Shown here in pieces: positions 1 to 13,000 of a stretch of DNA of 64,000 nucleotides. The stretch is from NCBI GenBank assembly GCA_945859605.1, contig OX243822.1, positions 17,622,884 through 17,686,883 on the forward strand. The letters are read 5' to 3'. Positions within the stretch are counted from its first letter, which is position 1, and every line of letters begins with the position of its first letter. The translations under genes were made by a program, and so were the position numbers. The notes under the pieces were generated by a model, which was given only the letters and a program-made list of their open reading frames with translations, ran no database searches and had not been told where the DNA came from. This DNA is from Lumbricus rubellus (Eukaryota > Annelida > Clitellata > Crassiclitellata > Lumbricidae).

Positions 1-135
1 ACTAGCACTAGCAGTAGCAGCAGCAACATCAGCAGCAGTAGCAGCAATAGCAGCAGCCATAGCAGCAACAGCAGCAGCAGTAGAACCAGTATAGCAGCAG
101 CAATAGCACTAGCGGCTAATGGCAGCGCTGCTCGA
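1..135. repeat. (AGC)n-rich trinucleotide repeat
   Basis: Imperfect AGC/AGT/AAC triplets run from the window edge. No supported coding frame passes through it. Confidence 0.85.
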
Positions 136-484
136 AAGCACCGAAGCTGCGCTAACTGGCAGAAGCACCATGCAGCTTCAGCCCGGCGGTTGATGCTGAT
201 AATGACAGCACAGGCACCCAACCAACCAACCAAACAGACAAACAGACAAACACACAGACAGGCAGGCATAGCAGACACGGATACGCAAAGTTACGGAAGC
301 TACCTATTCAGATAAACAGAGATAATCACGGGGGATACGCTGGCAAAAGAAGCAGATACTCTCGACGCCGACAGGAACATGTAGGCAAAGATCCAGGCAG
401 ACGGACAGGGACACCCAAATACCAAAGCACAAACACAGAGAGATACAGACAAAACACATCGCAAACCTGAATACACACATACAG

Positions 485-522
485 AGTCCGAAAGAGGAGT
501 GCGAGACAAACAGGACATACAT

Positions 523-557
<35 letters not shown>

Positions 558-993
558 TACAGACATAAAGACAGACAGACATACAGACATACAGACAGAC
601 AGACAGACAGACAGACAGAGACAAATATAGACAAATAGACAATTAAAGCCAGAGATAAAGAGGAGAGACGGAGAGAAGGAGAGACAGACAGACAGAAGCA
701 GAGACAGACGGACAGCGGCAGAGAGAGATAGAGATAGAGAGACAAGCAGACAAAGGCAGAGAGACACACACACAGACACTGAGACACACAGAGAGAGACA
801 GAGACGGCGGTAGAGAGAAAGACAGAGAAAGAGACAGAGACAGACAGAGACAGACAGACACAGACACAGACAGACACAGACAGACACAGAGACACAGAAC
901 AACAACAATAATAATACATAGACAAAGAGGAGTCGGCTGCGGCCTACAGAATAGAGGCCGCCAGCTGCAGCAGGCAAACGGCACACACACACA

Positions 994-1025
<32 letters not shown>
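485..1025. repeat. (GACA)n / (GA)n / (CA)n simple repeats
   Basis: Long GACA and GAGA tracts are followed by an AC run at about 980-1025. The Cys/Val/Ser-only reading frames across them come from the repeat and are not genes. Confidence 0.9.
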
Positions 1026-1028
<3 letters not shown>

Positions 1029-2635
1029 GCGTGCATGCCGCACAGGCCACCTAGATGCACCAGCCTGTGACTAAACCCCTTCACTGCCTTCACATCATCA
1101 TCGCCAGCCCACCTCCCCTCCTCCATCCCCCGGCCTGAACCACCAGGCTCTGCAACCACCACCACCACCGCCACCACCACCACGTTCATCCATAGCAGGC
1201 AGGCAGGCAGGCAAAGAAGGGAGGAGGGCCGGGGAAGCGGGTAGTACACAGGCTGTGGCAGCAGCGCGGCAGACCGCGCGCGTATTATACTGTACACAAC
1301 GAGCAGACGACGACGGCGGAGAATTAATGCGCGCGATGATAATACGTCGGCAGCTGTTGCGCACGAATCTCTCCGACAGGAACGGGGGTAAAGCGGTCCA
1401 TTGAGTCGTCTGCCTCTTCTTCTTCTTCTTCAGTCGCTCGTCGTCCATCCTGAGCTGGAACTTCTATGATCCCATCTACAGAAGGATCCTTGATCGAACG
1501 AATCAGCCTTTCTCTTTAACCCCCGGATTTTCTCGGCGCCCCTCTTGTCGTGAATCGGCCGCAGACGGCAGCGGGCGGACCACCACCTCCACCGCGGATT
1601 TATCGATCGCGGAAAGTAGTCCGCGCGCGTGCGCCGCGAGAGAGGACGACGTGATTCGGCGGATGTTCTGCGTCTTCCGGCGCCGATGAAAAACGTAGTT
1701 CGACGAGGAGGTCACGTGCTGGTCTGACGGGATAGACCGAATTACAAAGTAGGCCTAATTACGATGCTCGGTTGAATACGAAAGGACGACGATGATGATG
1801 AATAGTATGCGAATGAAAAGTTGATGCAAACGCTGGGGATCTTGAAATACGACATGAACGATATATAATAATATCACTCGGAGCTACTGCGGAGGTCTGG
1901 CGTTATGACGCATTTCCAAGACAACAATAACGAGAAAGGTCGCTCTTATTTTTATTTTCGTTGCTTGCGCTAAATAAAACCCTCACTCTCTCTGCTCATT
2001 TGCATATGATATGATATCATCGCTTCCAATCGCTGCATGGAGAGAAGAAGCACAGAGGTCGGAATAATTGTGCGATGATTCGTTATAATATAACGAATAA
2101 TAATAATATATATTATATTCGTCTGCGATGATTGTGATGAATAATTAATTATTAGGCGACCTAGATAATAATAATAATAATAATAATAATTGGTTGCAAG
2201 TCGCCTGGATGATAATCATCATAATAATTAACGTCGTCGACTGCTGCTGTGGTCATTTTTGTGGTGGAGCGCGGTGAATTTTTCGTTGAAGTCTACACGG
2301 TTTGCACATCGAGTGATGATCACTCGAAGTGCAGGATGTCGAGACTCAGGTTGACCGGTGATGATGATGATGATGTTGATGTTGATGGTGAGGGACGAAG
2401 CACAAATGCCTCAACACCAGCAGTGGTAACAGCCTGGTGATGGGGACAGCATCAGCAGCAGCAACAGCAGCAGCAGCAGCATTGGCATCGGTGGCTACGC
2501 ATTGATTTGGAGTGCAACAGCAACAGCAGCAGCAGTAGCAGCGGCCGTTGGTGTTGGTCTTGGCAGCAGTGGTGTTGGTGCTGGTGGTGCCGTGTCTGGC
2601 GGTAGGGCTCGCCTGTTGCCGCCGCCGCTGTTGAG
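1026..2635 (+). promoter_or_regulatory. Candidate 5' flank / 5' UTR of the lectin receptor gene
   Basis: This stretch lies just upstream of the first coding exon. Between about 1260 and 1720 it is clearly CpG-rich, with a GCGCGTGCGCC block near 1625 and a CACGTG E-box near 1711. From about 2410 it is CAG/GGT-rich and may be 5' UTR. No TATA box or defined start site could be recognised, so the promoter reading is inference from position and composition. Confidence 0.35.
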
Positions 2636-2985
2636 ATGGGGAGGCGGAGGAGGAGAGGGAGTCTTGTCCCCCTGCTGCTTGTCCTCTGCTCTACCTTCGC
2701 CAGGGATATCGCTGCCTCCGTCACGACCACTGCACTCGCCTTACCCATCGTCAGAGGTAAGTCCTTTACGGGCCACTAAGATCATGGGGATCATTGGAGT
2801 AGGGAGTATGGAGCGACTTTGAGGTGAAAACTTATTGGGGGGAGGGACCCACTGAAAGCCTGGTCCCTGTACATTTTTCATTGACCCATTTAGGTTATTT
2901 TATAGCAGACAGTTAGCGAAAGCATGCATGGTAATGGTAAAAATACCAACTTGCGCTAGCCTTTCCTTCTGCATTATGTTGAAAA

Positions 2986-3046
<61 letters not shown>

Positions 3047-4279
3047 GAGACAGAGAGACAGACAGACAGACAGACAGAGAGACAGACAGACAGACAGACT
3101 TCTGTGGGGAGGGACCCACACACACAGGCACCGATCGAGGAAGGGACGTAGTTAGGGAGAGGAGATAGAGGCAGAGACAGACAGACAGACAGAGAAAAAG
3201 AAAGAGAGAGAGATGTGCAGACAGAAAGAGATATAGAAAGTCACAGATAGAGAGATACATAGAGACATAGAGTGACAGAGATATGTATAGAAATAAAATA
3301 GTTAGGCAGATGGAGACAGACAGACAGACAAAGAGACAGGCAGAGAGGAGAGAGACAAAGAGATAGACAGAGACAATGACACACACAGACATCGATCGAG
3401 GAAAGGACAGACAGAGACAGACAGGTTGACAGATAGACAGACAGACAGAGACAGACAGACAGATTGACACGGACAAAGACAAACAGACACAGACAGACGG
3501 AGACTGAAATGCAGAGACAGACAGAGACTTACAGACAGACACAGACAGACAGACACAGACATACGGACAGAGACAGACAGATACTGGCACACAGACAGAC
3601 AGACAGACAAAGACAAACATACAGGAACAGACAGAGACTGACATACAAAGACAGACATAGATAGGCAGACATACAGAGACAGACAAAGACAGACAGACAG
3701 ATTCAGACAGACAGAGACAGACAGACAAAGACAGACAGAGACAGGCAGAGTTACTCTGTTCCTGCTCCTGGCGCTGAATATCTCTTCAGCAACTTCACAG
3801 AATCATACACAACAGTAGAAGAGGCTTCTGCCAATTTGACCTGACGACGGTCAAAGGTCAAACCTAGAAAGTACAAGGCCACAGCCGAGAACATACGAGG
3901 CCACTGCAATACAGCAATGCATGCCAATAATTATACGGCTATAGCTGGAAACCCTAATCGGGTCACTCGATAATTGGGTCAAGGTCACCATTTCATTGCT
4001 TTCTGCGGTTCGTAAAGTAAAGACACTATATAAATGGCACTCAGGGTCACTGTTTAATGGCCATGTTAAATTTAGCGTTTCTCATGAGCTTCATAAAGAC
4101 GCTATATAAATACATTCTTATGCACAGACAAAGACTGACACACGCACGCACACACACACACACACGCTCACACACACACACATTTATATACAACATACAT
4201 ATATACAATTATAGGCCTACATACACAATTACACACGTATATGTATGTATGTATGTATGTATTTATGTATGTATTTATG

Positions 4280-4310
<31 letters not shown>

Positions 4311-6856
4311 TTATGTATATATATATATATATTTGGCAACCGGATTCGGTACTTACTTGGCATCTCTGGACTCCACGCAGCGCTCGTAAATAAATTGGGG
4401 CCCAGAGCTCAGCTTTAGCAAATAACACTTCATTCAACTTCTTACCTTGATTAATTAATTATTTATTAATTAATCAAGGTTTTAATTAATTAATTAATTA
4501 ATTAATTACATGGCTTAAGACCTTAAGTAATTGATCGCTCAATGCAGACTGACTAAGAGATGGCTAAGGATCGGACAGCAGGTGGCCATGGTAAGCCACA
4601 GAATAGATGATTATGTAGTCACATGTTCAATTAGCCTACTAACCCAGCTTCCATCGCCTGCCAGCATTATAGAATCAACACAACAAAATGATAGACACAT
4701 ACACATGAAAAAATTATATACACACAGGTAAACAGCAGTAGACATCCTCCTTACTTACTTAGGGTATGAAAATTATTGTATATATTAATGACCGAGGCTG
4801 TCGGTAAACTGGCAATGGACGATGGACGGGAATAAGAAGGGGGGGGTTGCTCGATGCGCAGACCTGCACGGGATGGACTAAGTATACTAAGTAATAATAA
4901 CAATAATAATTGTATTGTATTTAAACATTTTAAAGCGCCTCTAGTAGGGTGAACCGTTCAGAGGCGCTCCTAGTGCGCAAGGCCCCGCGAGAAGAAACAG
5001 GTTTTGAGAAGAGACAAAGCAGAGGAGAGACTACCAGAAAGAAGTGTAGAGCGAACAGAAGGAGAAAGAGCATTCCAAAGAGAAGGACCAATTGAGACAA
5101 ATGATCGAGACTGAGCCATAGCAGTTCTAGACCGAGGAACCAAGAGGTCAAATCTGTTCAATAATAATGAAGACAATTTCTATGGCGCTGTAACACAGCA
5201 CATGTCGTTACAAAGTAAGGGTGTCAGACACTAATTTATGTGGTGTTGGGGTTAAAATGAAGACTTTACTGAGCGGTCCTAAGAAAGACTAGTGGGGTGG
5301 GGTTGAACCCCAAAACTACGTGGCAATTCTCACCCTGTTTACTCACTCACTTAGGCCTACCTACCTACGTGCTAACTTTTATTGATTTTGTATGACAGTG
5401 AGACAAACCTGGGTCGTTGTATGCAGCAGTAGATAGCCTTGTGAGCTACTTACTTACTTACCTAGCTACTTGCTTACTTACTTACCTGCTTACTTACTTA
5501 TTGACCTACTTACATACCTACCTGTTTACTTACTTGCTTGCTTACATACTCAATTGCTTACTTACTTTCATACATACTTGCCTATACTTACTTATTTACT
5601 CAACTACTTACTTATTTACTTACTTGCTTATTCACTTTCTTGCTTGCTTACTTACTTGATTACTCACTCACTTCCTTACTTGCTTGCTTACTTACTCACT
5701 TTCTTAATTGCTTGCTTACTTGCTCACTTATTTATTTACTTACTTACTTGCTTACTGACTTTCTTACTTGCTTGCTGCTTACTTGCTTACTCATTTCCTT
5801 ACTTGCTTACTTACTTAGTTACATACTTACTTACTTGCCTTCTTGCCTGCTTACTTGCTTACTAACTTCCTTACTTGCTTGCTTACTTACCTAGATCCTC
5901 GCGAGTACTGTGCAGCCGAGGAGTTCGTTCCGCGATGCCTTCCGAACGAGGTTGCCCTAATAACGGACGCACACTACGGACGGATGCAGGTTGGAGACTG
6001 CGTGAAGACGGACTACGGATACATAGGATGCAACGTTGACGTCATCGACATACTCGACGATGAATGCTCCGGGAAAAGATCGTGCACCGTTCGGATACCG
6101 AACACGAGGCTCGAGTTTGTGAATCTATGTCCGAAGGAGTTCAAAGCGTATCTCAATGTATCCTACGAATGCATCCCAGGTATATCATTATAGTATACGT
6201 TTGTGTGTTATTATACTGGAGGGGTGTTGAGCAGATGGCGCTACATAAATGTGCTGTTTTTATGCAGGGATTTTTGTTGAAGATTATGTGGGCCTACATA
6301 CACAATGCATAGGTAGTTACATGCATATATACATACATGCATATATGCATACATGCATACATAATTACATGCTGTTGGTGGTGGTGTTGGTGTTGGTGTT
6401 GGTGTTGGTGGTGGTGGTGGTGGTGGTGGTGGTGGTGGTGGTGGTGGTGGTGTTGGTGTTGGTGTTGGTGTTGGTGTTGGTGTTGGTGTTGGTGTTGGTG
6501 TTGGTGGTGGTGGTGGTGGTGGTGGTGGTGGTGGTGGTGGTGGTGGTGTTGGTGTTGGTGTTGGTGTTGGTGTTGGTGTTGGTGTTGGTGGTGGTGTTGG
6601 TGTTGGTGGTGGTGGTGGTGGTGTTGGTGTTGGTGTTGGTGTTGGTGGTGGTGGTGGTGGTGGTGGTGGTGGTGGTGGTGGTGTTGGTGTTGGTGTTGGT
6701 GGTGGTGGTGGTGTTGGTGTTGGTGTTGGTGTTGGTGGTGGTGGTGGTGGTGGTGGTGGTGGTGGTGGTGGTGGTGGTGGTGGTGGTGGTGATGATGATG
6801 ATATTAACATTAATAAAGAAAATAACAACAGAAAATAATAATTATTATTAATGATA

Positions 6857-6893
<37 letters not shown>

Positions 6894-6895
6894 TA

Positions 6896-6933
<38 letters not shown>

Positions 6934-6935
6934 TA

Positions 6936-7003
<68 letters not shown>

Positions 7004-10000
7004 GTAAATAAATAATGCCATCGGGGCTGTGTCTTCCAACTGATATCAGAGATCCTCTGCTCCTTCCTATATGGGATCAACGTAGACAGTAAGCTGGCCC
7101 TGTTCCTTCATTGAACCCCTGCAGCTATTGTGTTGAAGAGGCTCTCGAGAGCTGCTGGCTGCTCTTCACAATCATCCAACGTCACATCAAGAGCCACTCT
7201 TTAGGTGCGCAACCTCAAGGGTCGCCGTCCGCAACCTTAAGAGGTCAATGCTATCCCACCCCCGGATCAAAACTATCCAGCCCATCAGGCAGAGGAGTTG
7301 GACATCGAGTTATCCGCCCAGTTTAAGCTGGCCCCTAGATTTTGTACGCCCACAGGCCCCACACGAATGCCCATATGCACGTGACCACTAGTAGGCAGGG
7401 CTGTTTTTAAGGAATTTTTAGAACTGCACAACTCCTTCTTTCCTTTCCCATCATCCATGGATGTGAAATTACTTCCAATCGGAGAACAATAACCTTTTTT
7501 GATAGTTTTAACTATACAGAGGTGCTTCTACAACAGAAACTGCACATTTTGTGTACAACTGCGCGTTAAAGAAGTCCTGCTAGTAGGCATAACAAAGTTG
7601 GCCATGCAGTGCTTTCCTCTCGTGCTTCTCCTGTTGTCTGTTGTCCTGCTGGAGACTTGGACCGCATGGGCGCCCGCACATAGGGGCAACAGATGTCACT
7701 TGCCCCGCTGGAAGATTGAAACCCATTTTCGAATTAGGGTTGTTTGATTTCTACAGTTGCTTTGCACTAATGATACACAAAGTCAAACTGAGAAGCTTAC
7801 ATTTGGAAACATTTATGAAAAATGTCCATGCTCGAAATATTATGATTTGCACTTTCGTGCTCTAGCTAAAAAATAATTGATCATGACGATTGCGAGCGTC
7901 CATGCTTGACAATGGCTCACTACATCCTCCAACAAAACCGTTGGCCAACTCCCTCCGCCCCCCCGCCCCCCCCCCCCCCCCCGATCTCATCACCAGTTAG
8001 CCAACCATAACATGGAAATCCTCTATGTGGAGTGTTCTATTCGTACTGCTCATTAAGTCGTTTAATGTAGGCTATAGGAGATGTACAATTGCATGCTGAC
8101 CGGAATGGGTTGACGTCTGGTTCAATAGCGAAACAATTATTAACCCTTTGACAACCAGCGTGTACTTATAAGATGCATTGAAAACATATGTAGCTGGTCG
8201 TTAAAGGGTTAAATACTATTAACCTTCTGCATGGTGAGTGCTTCTTGTCCGAGGATCATTCCCCTCTCACCCTATGTTTGGGGCATCATCTTTTATTCGC
8301 TCAGTGGACTTCGTCCCTTTGCTCCTTTGCTATTTCTGGCTCCGCTTGGCCTCGGAGAATATGCCTGTGCTTACTGGACCAAGTTATCTTAATGTATACC
8401 TCTGGCCACTGCAGCAGCTAAGGATCTGCCTGTCGCATATACACCGGGGCGGACGCGAACCTGCAGAACGGCGGTTCCTCAGTCTATAAGATGCCACACG
8501 GTTCCGTTCTTCAGAGGCTGGACTCTTTCGACAGACTCTATACTGTAAGCAGGGAATGAATGCGGGAAAGCGGTTGCGAATTTAGTTCCTGATTTATATC
8601 CGCATACGCTGCCTTCCTTTGCCTATGGAAAGCCTTCAGTTCCAAAAACGATATGGTGTTCTGCCGTGTCGTATCGAACAGGTCTTCACTCCTCAGCAGA
8701 ATGCCCTCCGCTACGGCTACTGGTCTCTTCTGATAATCTCTACGATTGTTGCTTTCTCGGATGTCGTCCATTTTGATTTTAAGATATTATCGCAAGTTGA
8801 CTCACACCAGTTGACTCTGTTACTGAATCCGGTAAGGGCAGCGTTGAATCACCAAAACAGAAGCAATTTTTTTTATTTATCTATAGCTTTGAACATTACA
8901 GAATGCGATGCCATTATTTCACAAGGTTTTTGGGGACGTGGTGGTGTAGTGGTGGGTTCGGTGCCTTGTAGCTGAAGGGTTCCAGGTTCGAATCCACTCA
9001 AGCCACCGCGTAAGGACCTTGAGCAAGACCTTCACTTGCAATTGCTCGTGCGCTTTGGCGTGAAGCTCGATTAAGTGTCCACGTTGAAGTCGGGAGCTCC
9101 TCCGAGTAGTAAAACTGACGGGGCGCCATGGCAAATAAAATTAATAAATAAATAAACAAATAAATTTTAAAAAAGGGTTCGCCCATCGTTCTACCCGATT
9201 GCCTAACGGTGCATGAGCTGAACTGTCAACGCCAGCCAACTTGTCGCAATCCTCCTCCTTCACTAGTCTTGTAGGCTATTGGAGAGCTCTAAGATCGTCA
9301 ATGGAACCCAGATGTTCCAAAGTCCAAACTAGCAGTCGGGATAATCATGAGTGGCTTCCACAAGATGACGTCACTCACTTGTCCTCTACTCTGCTGCTCC
9401 TTGACTTTACCCCCACAGTCTCCACATCATCGTGTAATGTAACAATAATTAAAAAAGAGCAATGATAAACAATAACGACAATTTATATGGCGCCGTAACG
9501 CGGTCATACCGCTACAAGGGCGCCTCACAAACAGCCAACTGCGCGATAAGCCTTAGCAAACAGATAAGTTTTAAGCTTCGATTTAAAAGAGTCCACTGAG
9601 GCGGCCAATCTAATGTCCGGTGTAAGACTGTTCCAGCATATGGGACCAGCAACCGAGAATGCACGGTCGCCGAAACGTGTCCTCATCCTCCGTACACGAA
9701 GGTCGGTTTTCCCAAGCGACCTGAGTCGCAGCCCGGAAGCGGAGGAATGGGTAATTATTAATTAATATCTATAACGGTCAGGGCAGTTAGAGACCGCGGT
9801 GTTCGCCAGATTATTATTAAGGATGAAAAAGGAGTCCACGTGGCATTTGATCAATTTAGATGTCAATTAAGAATATGGTGATTATGGTGGTGGGCTAAAC
9901 CACACATTATAATGAGTCTGCTGCGGCCTGTTTGTTCCCTTGTTCGTACACTTCCATCAGGCAGAACCGTGCCTTCCAGATTGGGTGCCCTTCGACCTGG

Positions 10001-13000
10001 AACGACCTGCCCTTGGCACTCTGCTGGCTCCCATGGAACCCTGTAATCCTCTCTGTCCTCCGTGGTTGTCTTTCCTCGTCTTTCTCACGTCTAAAAACCT
10101 ACTTGCCTTCTTTTCTCGAGCTTGAACGCACTGGGAGCGCTTCTGAAAGACTCTTGTTGCGAGAAGCGCTTCATAAATGCATGGTCAGACACAATACAAT
10201 ACAATATGACGTTTGTCTCTTATAAACTTAAGACTGCATGTCTCTTATAAACTTAAGACTGCATGTCCTACCTAGACCTGCTGGTGTTCGGAGCGCCTCT
10301 GAGTAGTCCCCTGAAGGAGCGCTATAGAAATTCTTGTAACGAACAATTGAACTAACGTATGCGTGTGCATGTGTGTGTGTGTACAGTTCAGGAAGTAGCC
10401 TGTGGCGGCTGCATCTCCATGACAAAGACCCGCGTTGCCAAGGTAACGCAGCCGAAGGGTTTCCTCGCGTCCATAGTAACGCTCGAATCCAAGTCGGGCG
10501 TCTGCGGTTCGGCGCAGTGTCCCTGGGTCATCGAGGTCGAGTCGGGCCAGACAATCAACCTTACCCTCTACGACTTTTCGAACACGTCCTTGATGTCCTC
10601 TGGGTCCTACCCTGGCCAGTGCATCCGGTTGGCGGTGATCAAGGAGGAGGCGCACCTCAAGGAGAGTCCGATCTGCTACAGGCACAGTCGAATCCAGACC
10701 GTCTACAGCTCGGTCAGCCACTCCGTGCAGATACACGTCGTCAGCCATGAGGTGCTACGGACCAAGGGCCGCTTTCTCATCGAATATGAAGGTAACTGTG
10801 ATGACGGAGGGTAACTGTGATAAAGGAAGGTAACTGTGATAACAGAAGGTAACTGTGATAACAGAAGGTAACTGTGATAACAGAAGGTAACTGTGATAAC
10901 AGAAGGTAGCTGTGATAACATAAGGTAACTGTGATAACAAAAGGTAAATGTGATAGCAGAAGGTAACTGTGATAACAAAAGGTAACTGTGATTATAGAAA
11001 GTAACTGTGAAAACAGAAGGTAACTATGATAACAGAAGGTAGCTGCAATAAGTTTGCCAATAACAGAAGGTAATTTTGATAACAGAAGTTAGCTGTGATA
11101 ACAAAAGGTTACTGTGATAACAGAAGGTAACTGATAACACTGTAAAAGTGCAAACAGTGGCGTAGCTCTGCTATAATATAGTCAACGACAAGACATATAT
11201 TATAGGCAATTACACTGTACACGGTGCAACTCTAAATCATCACCTATTGTGTATGGAAAGCAATTACACCACGTCCAACCTTAGATGGTCACTGAGCCAT
11301 GTCGGGGAGTTGTCTCGGCAAATACTGTTAAAATTCAATTTCGTCTTCAGTGCATCACACGCTTGAGAGAGGTTGAAAAGTGGAAATGTATAAGGCGTTT
11401 CGAGTATAACGCGATATAGCTTTATAGCTTTGAAATTGATTGACCTTAAATCAGCCAATCAACATCATATTCATCTGTATGCATACGGTCTACATTGTTG
11501 AGGGGCCTATATACCGCTTTATACAATGCTCGGTATAATTACGATTACAATTAATATCATAGACCACTCTTTACACACGCACCATTGTAACCCTCCTGTC
11601 TTTAAACTTCTAAATTTCGTCTGATTCCAGATGTAAATGATTGCTCGTCATCTCCATTTATTGTTGCCTTCTTATATACATGTGCTCTTGTGCTCTCATA
11701 ATTTCATAGACTCGTATAATTATCATCGTTTATGGTCAGCCAACTGCACTGGCTTCTGGTTCTCTGTTCTTCGCTTTCAAGTGCAGGCGCTTTAGAAGTC
11801 TGAAGAGATTAGGCCTACCATAGCGATTACGAGTATAGAAATCATTAGAAAAATCTGATGTCATAGCAATTTCTAACGCATATGTTACTCCATGTTTTTT
11901 CCAGCCGTTGGATGTCCCGACCTCCATGCTCCGGAGAACGCGTGGCTCGAGCGCCATGGAGACCTCGTCGTTGTCGGTTGCCATGACGCGTCTCTGGGTG
12001 TGCGCTGGGAGAGCAGGTGCGTCGACACAAAGTGGCAGGGTGTCATCGGTACCTGTCCCGGGATCCTCGTTCAACCGACCGCAGCCCCCGGAATTTTAAC
12101 GCTTCCACTTGGTAACGGTCTTCTCTTCTCTTCATTTCATGTTAACGTAATAGTAGCAGTAGTAGTGGTGAACTTGAACTTGAAAAAAGCAAAGCAGAAA
12201 GTTAAGAATGTAGAGGCTTCTAAATTTAATTTTACCAGTTCGACTTTGTGCAAGGCCGTAGCTAGGGGTTGTTTTGGGTGTTTGAACACCCCCCCAAATG
12301 GAAAATGTAAAAATAATAGAATGCACTTACTAGCACATGGTGTAAAAACCATAAAATAGAACCATGAAAACACCCCCGAAATGGAAAATGTAAAAATATA
12401 ATAGAATGCAATGCATTCACTAGCACGTGATGAAAAAAACATGAAATTAGGCGAAACATGGTTTTAAAAAGTCGGTTCCGATGTCTAAAAAAGGTCGTCA
12501 GAAATTCTTCACCGAAGAAGCACCCCCCGAAATAAAATCCTGGCTACGACCTTGACTTTGTGTATAATTATCATCATTAGTGCCAGGAAAATTGTTAAAG
12601 ACCAAAAAGTAATAGCCACAAACAATTTTCGATGGAGGGGGACAGTGTCCTCTCTTGACCCTTTGTGCAGACGACCATACACACATACACACAATAAGAG
12701 TAACGGACCAATTTTAAGATTCATATAATGGAATTATACATTCCAGCTGCATATAAATTAATAATCAATTGTATGATTAATTGGTTGCAGGTGTCTTAGT
12801 AGCCATTGTGCTTGGAATCGCTCTTGTCATAGGAGTTCTCATTGTTACCGTCGGCATCATCTGCCTCAAGCGGTCAGTAAATATGATATTGTAACTAAAT
12901 ATTTTTGTAGCGTCTTTTCTTGATTTGTAGGATTCGTAAGCAGTGGAAGGGAAAAATGTCTGGATTCTTGGAGATCAGAACCAGTTAATGAAAGAAGCCG

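Noticed and set aside
300..1050. Long Cys/Val/Ser-rich open frames on the - strand
   Set aside because: They are translations of (GACA)n, (GA)n and (CA)n repeats, open in several frames at once.
5895..6179. Assignment of the lectin gene to EVA1C
   Set aside because: EVA1C has two SUEL domains before its membrane span. Here a single SUEL domain is followed by CUB-like and sushi-like modules.
6241..7080. Proline/threonine, Val/Leu, Trp/Cys and Tyr-rich open frames on both strands
   Set aside because: They are products of the (GGT/GTT)n and (AAT)n arrays with no start context or exon structure.
10787..11138. CRISPR array
   Set aside because: Units are directly adjacent without unique spacers, in a eukaryotic intron. 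It is a tandem repeat.
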